Positions 20,605 through 32,397 of a stretch of 56,471 bases of DNA are shown here, in pieces; position 1 is the stretch's first letter; every line of letters begins with the position of its first letter. A program made the position numbers and the translations under genes. A model generated the notes under the pieces. The model searched no databases, had not been told where the DNA came from, and saw only the letters and a list, made by a program, of their open reading frames with translations. The DNA comes from Gracilariopsis chorda (Eukaryota > Rhodophyta > Florideophyceae > Gracilariales > Gracilariaceae), in the NCBI GenBank assembly GCA_003194525.1, contig NBIV01000382.1:1-56471 (forward strand), given 5' to 3'.

Positions 20605-22320
20605 TCATTCCTCGAACTTCCACTCCAGGTCATCCGGTTCTTCAGCCATGAAGCATGGAATGTTGTCATCCTCCGTTCGGAGTGCTGCCCCATTTTTGGG
20701 TAAACGCGACAAAGCGTTGGCCTGGGATTTGAGTGCCCCCTTTTTATATATGACTTGGAAGTCATAATCCGCAAGGCGGAGTCTCCAGCGCATAAGGCGG
20801 CCGGAGGGATCCGATATGTTCATTAACCACCTCAACGAGGAATGATCCGTGTATAGGGTAAACTGAACTACCATAAGATAGAGGCGTAGAGTAGAAAGTG
20901 CCCACACGACGGCGAGACACTCTTTCTCCGACACAGAGTAATTCCGCTTGTGGACATTGAGCGAGCGTGACCAATAACCAATTGGCCTTCGGTCCCCCTC
21001 TGGGGTGGTTTGGAATAGAGCACAACCAACTTGGTAGTCGCTCGAGTCCGTGTTCACGGAGTACGGAAGTTCCAGTTTGGGTAAAGATAAGATAGGTGTT
21101 GACGTGACAGCCTCCTTTAAGGAGTTAAACGCTTCCGATTGCTCGGGCGTGAACTGTCCCAATTGTGGGGGATTTCCTTTGCGTAACAACGCGTTTAACG
21201 GTGCCCCGATATCCGAAAAGTTCGGGATAAACCGTCGGTAGACGTGGACCAGCCCTAAAAAGGAGCGGAGTTCCGTTTGAGTGCGGGGTTCCTTAGCCCC
21301 AACGAGGGACTTGACTCGAGCCTTCTCGATCATTAACCGTCCCGGACGGATAATATGTCCCAGATACTTGACAGTATCTGTGAAGAACTCGCACTTCCTC
21401 GACTTGAGGGTAATTCCCGCATCGTGGAGCACGGTCAGAACGTCTCTGATATGGGTGAGATGGTCGTCCAAATTATTGTGGAAGATGATAATATCATCCA
21501 GGTAGACCAGGCAGCTCCGCCACTTGAAGCGGTTCAATAGAATATGTATTGCACGCTGAAAGGTGGCGGGAGCGTTGGTCAAACCAAACGGAATCTGCTT
21601 GAAGCAGTACGATCCTGCGTGGCAAGTGAACGCGGTCTTACCGCGATCCTCCTGTCTAACAGGGATCTGCCAATAACCCCAATTGGCATCCAAAGCCGTG
21701 AATACGGTAGCATCTCCAAGGGAGTCCATGCACTCGTCCATACGAGGGATGGGATATGTGTCCCTAACAGTCACGGCATTGAGCCGGCGATAGTCGACAC
21801 AGAACCTCCAGTTTCCGTCGGCCTTCAAAACCAGTACAACTGGGGATGCCCAGGGTGATTGAGCGGGCTCTATCTCACCTGCGCGGAGCATTTTGTCCAC
21901 TTGGGACTGCTCCTCTTCCCGAGCGTTCGGTCCTGCCCTGTAAAGCGGTTGTGCCATCGGACGTGCACCGGGTAACAAATCTATCCGGTGTTTCGTAGTA
22001 TTAATCTCGCCGAGCGAGCCATCCTACATTGTGGTAAATTGCCGTAGAAGTGCACGGAGTTTGTCGCGGTGTGACTCCGGCACATGGCCGAGATCTATAT
22101 CGTCGAGTGCCTTTATGGGGTCCACTCGGTCAGAACGCGCTGTAACCTTGTCCTGTGATACAGGTGTGGCCGTCGGGTCTGAGTTATTCGGGGTGTTCGA
22201 CGTTAAAACAACGGTTTCCTCTCCCTTCTTTGACGATAGTTCGTCAGTGGTGGGGGTGACTTCCTCAGAAGAGGCGGCAATTCCGAGAACATTGGCCGTA
22301 GTCATCTTCGTTGGGAGCAT
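20605..22320 (-). pseudogene. Element A reverse transcriptase and RNase H
   Basis: A linker (22320-22027) ending LLRQFTTM is followed by a TAG (22024-22026) at a position that is normally Trp in this family. The frame then runs from about 21978 to 20605. Residue counts from 21978: FTALDANWGYWQIP (first catalytic Asp about 97), QIPFGLTNAPATFQR, YLDD (159-162), and RNase H with VNTDSSD (Asp about 311), SEKECLAVVW and LYTDHSSL. The polymerase and RNase H catalytic residues all remain. The frame terminates at TGA 20605-20607, after which integrase continues in frame, so this stop is a point mutation in a former polyprotein. Confidence 0.93.
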
Positions 22321-22532
22321 CCCAAGGGGGTGTGGAGTGACGCTTCCAACTAAATTGGTTCTTTACCAGACACTGGGGTCGTTAGCCAAGATTGGCAACG
22401 AGTATCCGGAAAGGAGCAACTGGTAACGTGAACAATTCCGTTCGCCAGCGTGAGCTGGTATTTCTCGTATAACGAGGAAAGAGGTTGAATAACCCGAAGA
22501 CCGTGTTGACGGCAATTGACTCGCACCCAGAC

Positions 22533-23219
22533 TTAGGACTCAGGCGGTATAGAAACCGAGGCTGCGACTCGAAGTTTGACAAACTCGCAAGACGCGGGCG
22601 GTGGTTCCTGCGCAGCAGGTAGTGGGGCTTGCTTCAGCAAACCACGCTTCAGTGGGCGACGGACGATTGGGACTGACGATCCGTCGTCGATTTCCACACG
22701 CGTAAGGCGGGACCTGATTGCGTCGACAAATCTGTTGCAGTAATCACATCCCAGTATGATTGGAGTGGCCAATGACCGACAAACAATAAAGTCGAGCCTG
22801 ACCACGGAGGTGTCCAACCACACGACTATTTCGACGGTACCCACCGTTTTTAACGGGTTGTTGTTCGCATCTGCGACGTCAGTAACCGTTTCGGAACGGA
22901 TACGAGACCGCACCTGCCGGGGTAGTAATGATTCCACGATGAAGTTGGGGCCTGCACCTGTGTCCAGGACTGTTACAAATCTCACCATAAAATGGGTTTC
23001 AAGGCCAAGGTCGGCGTAAACCTTGTAGTTGCGCTTGGCCATGACCAAGCCTCTATCCGGGATCCAGGGGTTTTTACTCTGTATCCACGGGCGACGCAGC
23101 ACAGAAAGGTGTGCAGAGTCTGCGTCTGCGATGTCCTTCCTTGAAAGGATTTTCACCGGGGAGCAAAGCGACGACGCCTCGGGCGTCAACAGCCTCATCT
23201 CTGAGGACGCCTCTCTCAA
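22533..23219 (-). pseudogene. Element A aspartic protease
   Basis: The 228-codon frame contains FVTVLDTGAGPNFIVES, the retropepsin DTG active site, and about 80 residues later TPIILGCDYCNRF, the conserved ILG motif after the flap. The N-terminal half is a linker from gag. Downstream the frame is lost near 22560, and the RT linker resumes in another frame (residues such as LSSLYEKYQLTLANG). The protease matures the Gag-Pol polyprotein in the family. Confidence 0.85.
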
Positions 23220-23236
23220 AGGGGAGACTCCCTCAG

Positions 23237-25386
23237 TTAGTTTTCCTGGGAGGTTCCCGTCGTAGGCGGTAGTCCAGGATCCTTGACCACGAGAGCTTCG
23301 TTCCGGGGGCCGGGGTTCTTATCCGCATAAGCGGTGGTTGCATCGGACGTTTGCGCGACTTCCCGATTTGGGTTAATTGAAGCTAGCCGCGCACCAGGGA
23401 TATGTGGCAAGGCATGCGAGAAGTCCGTTTTAGCACGGATGTAGGAAGCCGTCGGAACGGAACGTTTATCCTCTGGAGTGAGGGCCTCGTAATTTGCCAC
23501 CACATTGGCCATATCCTTCAGTCAGCAAAGACACTGAGGGGATGTATGGCCGTGGGTGTAGCAAAGGTGGCAAATTAGAGCCAACACGGCGACGCACCGG
23601 TTAATATCCCGAGCATCGGAGCGTACCGCCGGGCGGGTCTCATTCCATCCAGACCGTTGATAACTGGATTGGCCGTTCATAAACGGGACTCGTGGAGGCT
23701 GAACGCGATTGTTCCCCACGTACAATACGGGGTTGTGTTGCGCCGTTTCGAACGTGTCCTCCGTCGTTGACGGTAAGTCCGTGGTTCGTATAGACACACC
23801 ATCTCCCTGTGCAAAATGCACGGTGTCGTATCCCTGGTGGGGGGTTCTATCCGCAGAAGCGAGGGCGATGAGGAGCCACTCTCTAGTTCCAATGCCTTGG
23901 CCGGCCTAGACCGAGGACTCGAAGTTCTTGCACGGATTGCTTCCCCTTCCGCTCGAGCGTGTTGAACAAGCTCGAGGTAAGTGACCCTCCGCTTGTCCTT
24001 GTGGTAACGAGTGACAAGATTCCGGATTGCCGGGTCAAGGCCATGGATGAACATGGTACAAAGCTCCCCTCCGGGGTATACATTCCCACAATGGTGGAAG
24101 GCCTTGTTAAGGCGCACCGAGTAATCGGTTTCAATCTCGCCTGAGCGCTGACGAGTATCTCGCAAAGCGAGGATTGCCCCCTGAATGGCGGTATTGGTGG
24201 CATAAGAGCGCAATAAATAATGCACCGCCTCTGGCCAGCAGGTTACTCCTCCCTCTGCGGCACTAGATGATCTTCTGACAGAGGTGTACTGGTCCTCTGC
24301 CACTCCCCTTAAGAAATATGGAAATGCCAAATAGGCTTGTCCCTCATTCATTCCGAGGATATCGGCTTGCGCTACAAAGCGGGAAAGAAAGTCCAACACC
24401 ATAATTGGGTCTTCTCCAGTAAAATACTGGTTTCGCAGTGAGAGTTGCATACGTTTTATGCAATCTTTCACCTTCCCCGCGCCACGGGTTGTACGTCCTA
24501 AAGAGGAATCTTCGAGCCGATACTACCAGTAGGACAATAGTTTCCGATACAACGGGTTCGTCGGTTTTAATTCCCTGAGGCCAGGGTGTCTTCTCCCCTT
24601 GCTGCAGGTCCGAATCCCACCATGGGTGGCGGATGACCGCTTAGAGCGGGAAGAACGGTTTCGTTTCTCGTCCTGCGAATCGGAGTCCGAGGAACTAGAA
24701 CCATCTGACCCGTTTCGGGATGAATCCGATGATGTCGTAGAATCGGAATCCGAGTGATCTCGTTTGTGTTTCCGCTTATAGCGGCGCTTCTTTCTTCCAG
24801 CATGCTGGTCGTGGTGTGACGCAGCTGGTGCCGGATCATCCGGGGACGGTTTCTCCATGAGGATAAACTGCTCTAACGTCTCCAGACGGGCACGAACTCG
24901 ATCAAATCGAGAGTCAACTCCTTCTATGAAGGTGGCGGGTTGCCCCAAACTCTCTAACATAGAGTTGACATCGGACCGTAAGATACGGAGATCCTCTGCG
25001 ACCACCTTTGTAGGGGCGTCCATCACCACCTCACGGAGGGTTTGTAATTCCCAGACAAGGGTGTCGTGGGCGGTCCACAAAGCGTGAACATGAGATTCCA
25101 GGGAATACCCCTGGGGGGTGTTATCGCCCGTCAGACGGGGTTCAAGTGCGGCAGCGGCCACGGCCGGAGCCGGATGAGCACCATCCACAGCATTCGATAA
25201 CGGGGTTGAAGTGGAGTTCCGGGGTTCCCGGGGTGGGTTTGGAGTCCTGGACGAGGCACCCCCAGTATGGCTGGATTCAGCCCTAGTTGGGATCCGAGAA
25301 ACGAACCGAACTTCGGGGTTATCTCCACCATAGTAGGAGCGACTGCGCGTAGTCGCAGGCTCCGCAGAGGAGGGCTTCCTCGACAT
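23237..25386 (-). pseudogene. Element A Gag with CCHC zinc knuckle
   Basis: ATG near 25386 (MSRKPSSAEP) starts a Ser/Arg-rich N-terminus with an acidic/Ser tract and a basic run (KKRRYKRKHKRD). A TAG at 24523-24525 interrupts it. In the same frame follows the capsid-like retrotransposon gag domain (24471-23830; landmarks FTGEDPIMVLDFLSRF, AYLAFPYFLRG, FIHGLDPAIRNLV). A slip near 23825 moves to frame 23821-23522, which ends in the zinc knuckle CHLCYTHGHTSPQC (CX2CX4HX4C). After one more stop, 23512-23237 continues in the same frame towards protease. Gag forms the particle that packages element RNA. Confidence 0.87.
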
Positions 25387-25486
25387 GAGGGCAAACCGTT
25401 ATGACGGGAAAACAACGGAACTTCCGGAAAACAAACAAAAGAAACAAAACCTCGAAAGAGGGACCCAAACGCCAAAACCGATTCCA

Positions 25487-25502
25487 GGTCGGGAGGACAC
25501 TT
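25487..25502 (-). other. Candidate primer binding site region of element A
   Basis: On the - strand, AAGTGTCCTCCCGACC directly follows the CACTACA end of the 5' LTR. The matching sequence in the LTR palindrome is AAGTGGTCTCCCGACC, whose TGG is expected for a tRNA primer site. Here one G appears to be changed. I could not match it to a specific tRNA. Confidence 0.45.
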
Positions 25503-26300
25503 TGTAGTGAAATGCCCCAAAGCGGGAGTGCACCGAAAGACGTTCAGGATCTTTCCTCGTTGGAGGTGAGCCCAGTTGGGTAGAGCCCTCCCAGAAGTGG
25601 CAAGACTATGTCGGGTTGTAAGGCCGAGGCCTACCCGTCGCGACTTGCGCAGGGAGGTTGAGGCAAGAATCGGGTATCCGCAGGAGCAGTGTATGGGGGT
25701 GGTCGTCCTCTAGAGAGGTGATTTTTCCACGTTAGTGGCATGCACGAACACGAGCCGTGGGTAGCGGGAAAGCCACCCTGTAAAGGGAAAAGTAAGGGGG
25801 AGCTGAGTCACGAGTGTCGTGACGAAGACTAACGGCAGTGCCGGTAATTAAAACTTATACAGGACGAACACCAAGACAGCTGGAATAAAAATCCGAATAC
25901 TCGGGTCCTTTAGATAGGCAAGGGGGGTTAGAATTCCCGTATGCGACGGTGCTTCCCTCCAAAGAGGAGTTGAGAACACGAGAAGGAGGTGAGGTCTAGA
26001 GCCAGTACCCCAGGTTGGGGTCCCTTGTTTGGGAAGGTTTACTGGTGCGAAGGCAACCCGCCGGCGCACTAAGTACTAACCATCCCAAAAATGGGTGTAA
26101 AAATAATAAATAGAATTAACTAAATTACTCCACTTTGGTGGTTCATGCCCACTACTGTGGCCAACCGCCAATTGACTCTTCCGTGTCCAACGTGTCCAAT
26201 CCACTATTAGTGGTCGTATTTCATGCAATGACTACATTACCGAAACATTCGGGAAATCAACCAAGTACCAAGAAGCCCTCTCTGAGAGCATTGCACTTCA
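25503..26300 (-). repeat. 5' LTR of element A (798 bp)
   Basis: It starts TGTAGTGAAATGCCCC and ends AGCATTGCACTTCA on the + strand. Close in length to the 806-bp LTRs at 1838-3465 and sharing several blocks with them (GGTGTAAAAATAATAAAT, GGCCAACCGCCAATTGAC, CCCAGTTGGGTAGAGCCCTCCCAG), it belongs to the same or a sister family. Confidence 0.93.
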
Positions 26301-27036
26301 GAAGATAGGAAAGCACGTTCTAGTATCGTTGAAACCTTAGGCACGCAACCCTTCGTCGCCGTTTCAGAGCTAATAGAACGAGAGCATTGCACCTCACTAG
26401 AAGTATGGACGAAATTTTAATCAACCTATAAGAAAGACCACATCCAGTCCAAGATGAACCTTTGGAAACGTCTAAGCCGTATGATATTCCATGATGGTGG
26501 CGACGTACAGTGTGTAGCAATAGCCCTAGGCGAGAAATCCCCCCAAGGTATTCACAGCCTTGCTCTCTTGTGAGGTAGGCGCAGCAACAGGGCTCTCCGC
26601 ACCACACCGTGTTATGGTGTAAAACTGAGTTGGCTTCCGGCTATACCGACGGAGGTGATACCAAGAATCGGACTACCAGCTGGTACACGTAGTGCACAGG
26701 TATGTGTGAGCGGTGTTTCGGTGCACGGAGAATCCAGAAAGGGAAAAGGGAAAAGGGGAGAAACCAAAAAGGAAGGCATAACCCGGCGGGTCGTGCGGAA
26801 AGCCGAAAGAGACCCGGCGGTGAGGGCTGTTGCTTGTTCACTCAGAACGGAAAAACGCTATGCTGAGTCGAACGGCTATCTGGTCCCACAATAGAAAGTA
26901 ACCAAAACGGTAAGAACAGTGAACACCGGGCAAACCCACGGCGTAAGACAGATCAGGGGTCCTTGGTGGTACTCTGCGGGTGAGTATGACGAGACTGAAC
27001 GCGGTGAATGTCCAGCAGGAGTTGGTCACTTTGCAC
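26301..27036. other. Flank of element A; possible degraded 5' LTR of Copia element
   Basis: It begins with the right copy of the GAAGA duplication. No gene is visible. It ends just before a PBS-like sequence, so it could hold the 5' LTR of the Copia relic, but I found no matching LTR downstream of 31878. Confidence 0.35.
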
Positions 27037-27469
27037 AGGTGATAAAATCAGAGCCGAGTCAGAGCTTGTCTTTACATCAGGTTGAAAATGCAAGGCCGTG
27101 CTCCTTTAAGTCCTATTGGGTCACAATAAACTAAGAATACTACTACTGTACTATGCCACCTTTGTGGTCCACACTCTTGTGTCACTTGGCGGCACTGCTG
27201 GCCACGGCGCAACACAACACGTGAGAATCATGCCAATCATGAAGAATGTCCGTACGCCTGCCACGAGCCCATATGTTCCAGATACCACAGAAATCACCCA
27301 CGAAGGTTCCACAAATACCAATTAAAATTCATATGGAATTTCACCCAATATTTCCGAAGGTCCACTCATACCTGAGTTGGAACGACGCCACGTCGGTATT
27401 GAATCATTTATGATCCACTGCCCCTAGAACCTATGCGCTCGCGCATTAATCTACATACAGAAGCACTTA

Positions 27470-28278
27470 CAAAACATGGAAACCATCTTCTCGGAGCTTG
27501 TAGGCTTAGGAGATGAACTACCTGATCCCGAACGCACCGCTTGTCCACTGAGAACACTCCTCGATTTTCTAATGGCGATCACTCTCCTAGCTGACGCCAA
27601 TAGCATGGAATATGATCAATTCATCTCCCTCATACGTTCTGAAAAAAAAGAAGGCATCTAAGTCCGCAACTACCTCTCACACATAAGAAACAAATAAAGC
27701 AACAACATCCGTACCCCGCAACCCTAATATCTCACGCCAGTCCAAAACAATCTACATTCAAATCCAAAAATGTCAGATGCTGGAACTATGGTATACTCGG
27801 ACACATTCGTGCCGAATGCAAAGTAAGAAGAACGATTGACCGCGCAAATACCAGAAATCCGAAACGCAGAAGAAATCGCTTCCCGAGGAGATACAAGAAC
27901 AGAAATAAAAAACAATGGGACTCAAACAGCCATTAACAAAACCCAAATCGAAACAATAGCCAACGATAGAACACCGAGCAAGCGCCAAAAGGTTTCGTGG
28001 AAATTGCTAAGGCTTTGTCTTCCTGCTTTGATAGTAAGGTGAACACATGGCTTGACTGTGGTGCGACACATGACTTTGTCAACAACAGATCATTATTCTG
28101 GGACTATCACCGTAATATGGACCAAACAGTTCGCACGTGCCACCGCCAGTCTAAGATCGTAAGATATGGAACAATAAGAGTCCCACTGGGAGAGGGATTG
28201 AGTCTTCCTGCTAAACACACACCCTCCTTCGACTCTAAGCTCATTCCTTCTCAATCCTTTCACAGCATACTCGGGTAA
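27470..28278 (+). pseudogene. Copia Gag remnant, zinc knuckle and protease
   Basis: The Gag relic at 27476-27661 carries SELVGLGDELPDPERT. Near 27766-27815 one frame reads RCWNYGILGHIRAEC, a CCHC zinc knuckle whose second Cys is changed to Tyr. The frame ending at 28278 carries NTWLDCGATHDFVNN, the Copia protease motif (normally DSGAT, here DCGAT). Stops separate all three parts. In the family these make the particle and mature the polyprotein. Confidence 0.75.
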
Positions 28279-28579
28279 AATTCTTGAACAACTCAGAGCC
28301 GACGTGCTTCATCATCAACCAACTCTGGTGATGTACTCTACTGCTCACAACATAGGGACAGACTACATCCGTTTCCGAACACTAATCCCCCGCCAAGAGC
28401 ACAAACAGCAACTCCGTCCCCAGTTGAAACCACCTAGGACTGGCAAACCAGACTTGGTCACACAGTAAATAATAGACTCTTGGTCTACTCGGAATAATCA
28501 AAAGGGATCCCAAACCTCTTATGCTCTGAGATATACAACATCAAATGCTCAGGCGGCATTGAAGCTGGGACAAAACGGG

Positions 28580-29246
28580 CCGCCATGGAACTCTCAGCGT
28601 CAACAGATACAAAGCTCCTAGAACTAATTCATACAGACCTTACTGGTCAGATCAACCCACATTCATTACAAGACTCGGATTATATGCCATTTCCTCTTGA
28701 TGAAAACAAAAGATCGTCGTTTATATACTTTATGGATAGAGAACTGCTTTTTTCCTTTCCATAAGATGGTACAAGGCGCCCGCAGAGAATGAATTACCAG
28801 GCCATAAACTATACCGCGTGCGCCTTGACGGGGTGGGTGAGAACCGATCTGACCACTTCACCATATATGTGTCAGAAAACAGATTCGTTCTCGGGTACAC
28901 TCCACCGTACGCCCACCAGTCGAATGGAGCAGCAGAGAAGATCATCCGAGACCTTTGGAAAATGGCAAGGACATTTCTTCACGTTTCACAACTCTTTCTA
29001 GAACTATGGGAAAAGACGATATCCTACGCGAACTGTATACGTAACCAGCTACCAAACTCCCGTGTAGGTATAGAGATTCCCTACACACTATGGTTCAAAG
29101 GAAAGCCAGACATCGAGAGACTTCTGAAGTTTTCACAAAAGGTACATGCCTTTATCTACAGGTCAGAGACTGTTCCCAACAAACCACTCCTTCCTCGGGC
29201 ACTTCCCGGGCAGTTCCCTGGCACGTTGTTGGAATGCAATGCCTAA
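28580..29246 (+). pseudogene. Copia integrase remnant
   Basis: Near 28618-28720 the frame reads ELIHTDLTGQINPHS, the first catalytic Asp region of a Copia integrase. The frame 28818-29246 carries the C-terminal part: HQSNGAAEKIIRDLWKMART (third acidic residue, Glu) and PYTLWFKGKPDIERLLKF, the conserved GKxP segment. Between them the core has been shortened and shifted. Confidence 0.78.
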
Positions 29247-29441
29247 GCACTTTTTACTGGATCTACATTCCTTCGCTACGCAATGTAGTGAAATGTAGAC
29301 AACAAGACTTCACGGTCACAAAGGAAAGACTCCCTTCAATCAGTCAACTGATTTGATTTCTCCTCATTGAGACGAAAAGAACCCCAGAGTGAAATGCAAG
29401 ACGCCAAAGAGGAACCTATGGACTCATCTCTATCTTATTGA

Positions 29442-31878
29442 TTGGTATCAAGGGCAGGGTCTGACAACGAGGAACACGAAATCATGGTTCCGAACAACTT
29501 TAGAAATGCACGCAAAATTCCGAAGTGGGCCGGTGCAATCGATAGGGAGTACGAGGCTCTAACCAGTAGAACGACGTGGCAATGGGTGGACCGGAAACCT
29601 GAAATGACCCGACTGCCATTTCTGTTGACGTTCGTCACGAATCATATAAGCAGCAAGCCACTGAAGGTACTGCCAAGGGCTCGATGTGTGGTTCAATGAC
29701 ACAAACAGGAGCCGTATTTTGATTACGATCAGGAAGAGTTGTATGCCCCGGCAGCACTGCTGGAGACAATCCCACTTGGGCTAGCGAAAGCGGCTGCACA
29801 ATTTTTAATAATGGAAACCTTGATATTAATACCGCGTACTGATACTGAGAGTTGGAAGAGCCATTAATAATAGAACACCCTACCGATGCGTCAGGCTCGT
29901 CATATCAACACGGAAAGGTCTGCTTACTACTCAAGTCTATGTACGTGTGGTGCAATACGCCGTCAGGTGTGGTGAAGTCACAGCACTTTTAATATGTGGG
30001 ATGCCAGTCACCCCGGGGATATGGACTGTATATGAGTACCCGTCTGTTTGACGGCCCCATTAGGGGAATGCCTCAGGACGAGGGTAATAGAAGTACACGT
30101 GGGAAGTGACACAATAGACTAGCGGAATGCTCCATGCCTACGGTTCAAGTAACAAACTTGGGTGTACTGCCCGGCTGTGGTGGAATAATTAGCACTTTTC
30201 ACTGAATATTTTCAGTCATTGTACTTAAGAGGCGGTCGCCGCCGCTCCTCTCTGAAGTAAACCCCATCGAGGCACTTTTCTCTAACTTCACCGTGGTTGT
30301 ACGGTTACATCTCGACTGTTGGAGGGCTCCCTCACCGCTTCCAGTCTAGTTATTCCCCTCGTCTCACTGAGGAGTGTACGCCCGTTATCAACGGCATATT
30401 TTCTTTATTCATTCTGTCTTGGTCATACTCACCCGTGCGAAGGTTCATTTGTACTCCGGCCTGCTGCAGGTTCGTGGCTGAAGCCCAGGGATATTTTTTC
30501 ACTGTCAAGAGTCAGTGCTCTGCAGCGCAGCTCGTTATTCGTCCACTTAAACACCGTCCCTGGAGACGATCGTTAATTTGGAGCACCCGGAGCCCGGGTT
30601 CTAGCATTCACGAATACCTTCGTCTGTAAGGCAGAACTAGTCGCCTGGAGTTACGCTCGGCACGTGCCTACTACTCGGAGGGCTCTATAGTCGAGTTACC
30701 GCATATAGGGAAGTGAGGCTGAACACCTCAAGGCGCCATCTTTTCAGCCAGCGGGTTACTCCTGCCAACTCCGAGAATTGCACCACAGTACGCTGCAAAA
30801 CAAGCTGGACATATCTGGGGATCGCCAGTCCTTTTAAAGCTGCTAAAGCTAAAATTTTGGCAGTCACGAGCTGATAGCCGACTGTACATCTACAATACGA
30901 CTATTGGGTTCATTAAAACCGTAGTTGTCATTGACGACGTACTAATGTTGTCGGACTCAAGACCTTTCCTGGAATGCTTCAAGGAAGAGATGAAGAAACT
31001 ATTTTAAGTGACGTTTCTTGGAGCAGCAAAGTCTTTCATAGTGATGGAAATCGACAGGGACAGCAAAGGTATTTTGGTATGACAAGAAAGATACGTCGTG
31101 AAAACGATAGAGAAGTACGGATTAATGGAGTCGAATCCTGCGCAAACTCTGTTGCCAATCCCTTGCGATCTGACAGATCTAAAGGACGACAAAGAAGGTC
31201 TGTCTACTGTGCTTCCCGCCCAATACTGGCCACTGGTAGCGCATTTCATCTATTGACTGTGACGTCAAAGCCTGAAATCATGTTCGCAGCTTCAATTCTA
31301 GCGAGGAATGTGCACGCTCCCGTAAAAAGGCATGCTGGACTTGCGAAAAAGATTTGAAGGTACCTGAGAGGTACGAATGACTATTGGCTCTACTTTCTAT
31401 CCAGCGCCATGGCTCAGATGGAAGCATATTGCAATGAAGACTGGGCGGGTTGCAAAATCACCAGAAACTCTACAACTGGGTTACTGGTAAAGGTAAACGA
31501 AGGAACCATTCTTTGGACTACAAAGAAGCATACCATTTTTGGGCTATCGTCTGGAAAGCTGAATACATCGCACTGTTCTACTGAGGAAAAGCTGTAAAAT
31601 GGCTGAGAAGACTATTTTGTGAAATGCTGAATGAAACGATTGTTGAAGATAAACCGGAAAAAATGTATCGCATACCGGTATTCAGTGATAGTTCTACCAT
31701 GCTGTCAATCTTCCAAAATGCCCAGACGCCTGAGCGTAACAGATACATTGCTCTGAACTTCCACCATATTAAAGAGTTGGTGACGATTGGCATTGTTTGC
31801 ATGCAGTACGTGCGAATTAAAATGCAGCCTGCAGACGTTATTGCTAACTTCTTGAGGGAAGATTGTCTGCAACATTGA
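29442..31878 (+). pseudogene. Copia RT/RNase H remnant, split by an insertion
   Basis: The RT N-terminus is at 29442-29660 (PKWAGAIDREYEAL, TTWQWVDRKPE). Further RT sequence is seen to about 29990 (HGKVCLLLKSMY). After the inserted block the frame resumes at about 30886 with YIYNTTIGFIKTVVVIDDV, in which the expected YVDD is altered to VIDD. RNase H follows in three frames, with the Asp-rich EDWAGCKITRNSTTG near 31436, the SDSSTM stretch near 31684, and a final ADVIANFLREDCLQH before TGA 31876-31878. It is clearly inactive. Confidence 0.82.
30024..30886. mobile_element. Unclassified insertion inside Copia RT (about 850 bp)
   Basis: RT sequence stops near 30030 and resumes near 30881. The word GACTGTA stands on both sides (30024-30030 and 30880-30886) and may be a target duplication. 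The insert has no clear TG...CA ends or terminal inverted repeats and no recognisable protein. It shows several short palindromes such as GAGGCGGTCGCCGCC. It could be a solo LTR or non-autonomous DNA element. Confidence 0.45.
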
Positions 31879-32176
31879 GTGTGCTGTGTGTGGTACATCG
31901 TGACTTCTACTAATTTTTGACAACTCTTATAACGGTTGTGTGTTTCTATTTTTGACTTTGCTTTTTACTTTTGTAACATAAATAAGAACCTGCTGTTCCC
32001 CTTTATGGATCTGGGTAGTATGAAGATCGCTACACCATTTATTTTCGGTGCAGATATTTTGTAAAAGGCTTTGCTGCGCAAAAAGGTTTTTAACGGTGGC
32101 AAACTTACTTAGTTCATCAAGATAGGTACTAGTAGTACGCAATCATGATACTTTTTTCATAATTGCGAGGGAAGGT

Positions 32177-32285
32177 GTGAATTGCTGTGCTAGTGGTTCA
32201 GTAAAACGCGTAGACATACAAGTTTCACTGAACCTGGCAGTCAGATTATCCATGAAGCACTGCAGGCGGCTTTGGCTGACCTCGT
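32177..32285 (+). repeat. Dispersed repeat, copy 2
   Basis: Direct-orientation match to 9150-9260. The inverted repeat is degraded here (TTCAGTAAAAC against GTTTCACTGAA). The repeat lies about 110 bp upstream of the gag start of the next element, so it may be the remains of that element's LTR. Confidence 0.65.
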
Positions 32286-32397
32286 TTGTCTATTGGTTGT
32301 GCAGAAATTTTGCGCAGCGCACAGGGTCCCGACAAAAAATATTTCTGGGCCCAGCACAGGGTAGCACAAACCCTTCGCACCTACAGACCCCCCAATG

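Larger units (their letters stand above)
15076..26300 (-). mobile_element. Full-length Ty3/Gypsy chromovirus (element A), 11,225 bp
   Basis: The element is bounded by two LTRs with TG...CA ends and flanked by a perfect 5-bp duplication, GAAGA (15071-15075 and 26301-26305). On the - strand the order is 5' LTR, PBS, gag with zinc knuckle, protease, RT, RNase H, integrase, chromodomain, 3' block, PPT, 3' LTR, which is the Metaviridae order. The pol frame carries at least three nonsense mutations and three or four frameshifts, so it is inactive. A 2-kb block between chromodomain and PPT holds a long frame on the + strand. The 3' LTR is 280 bp shorter than the 5' LTR. Confidence 0.93.
27037..31878 (+). 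mobile_element. Decayed Ty1/Copia element, interrupted
   Basis: The Copia order gag, zinc knuckle, protease, integrase, RT, RNase H can be followed on the + strand in fragments. Near 27037-27054, GGTGATAAAATCAGAGC resembles an initiator-Met tRNA binding site (TGGTATCAGAGC) with a 3-base insertion. Frames change every 100-300 bp, and an inserted block (about 30031-30880) splits RT. No 3' LTR was recognised after the RNase H end at 31878. Confidence 0.8.

Noticed and set aside
27037..27054. Initiator-Met tRNA primer site of the Copia relic as a firm feature
   Set aside because: The match needs a 3-base insertion and no LTR pair confirms its position; mentioned only as a possibility.
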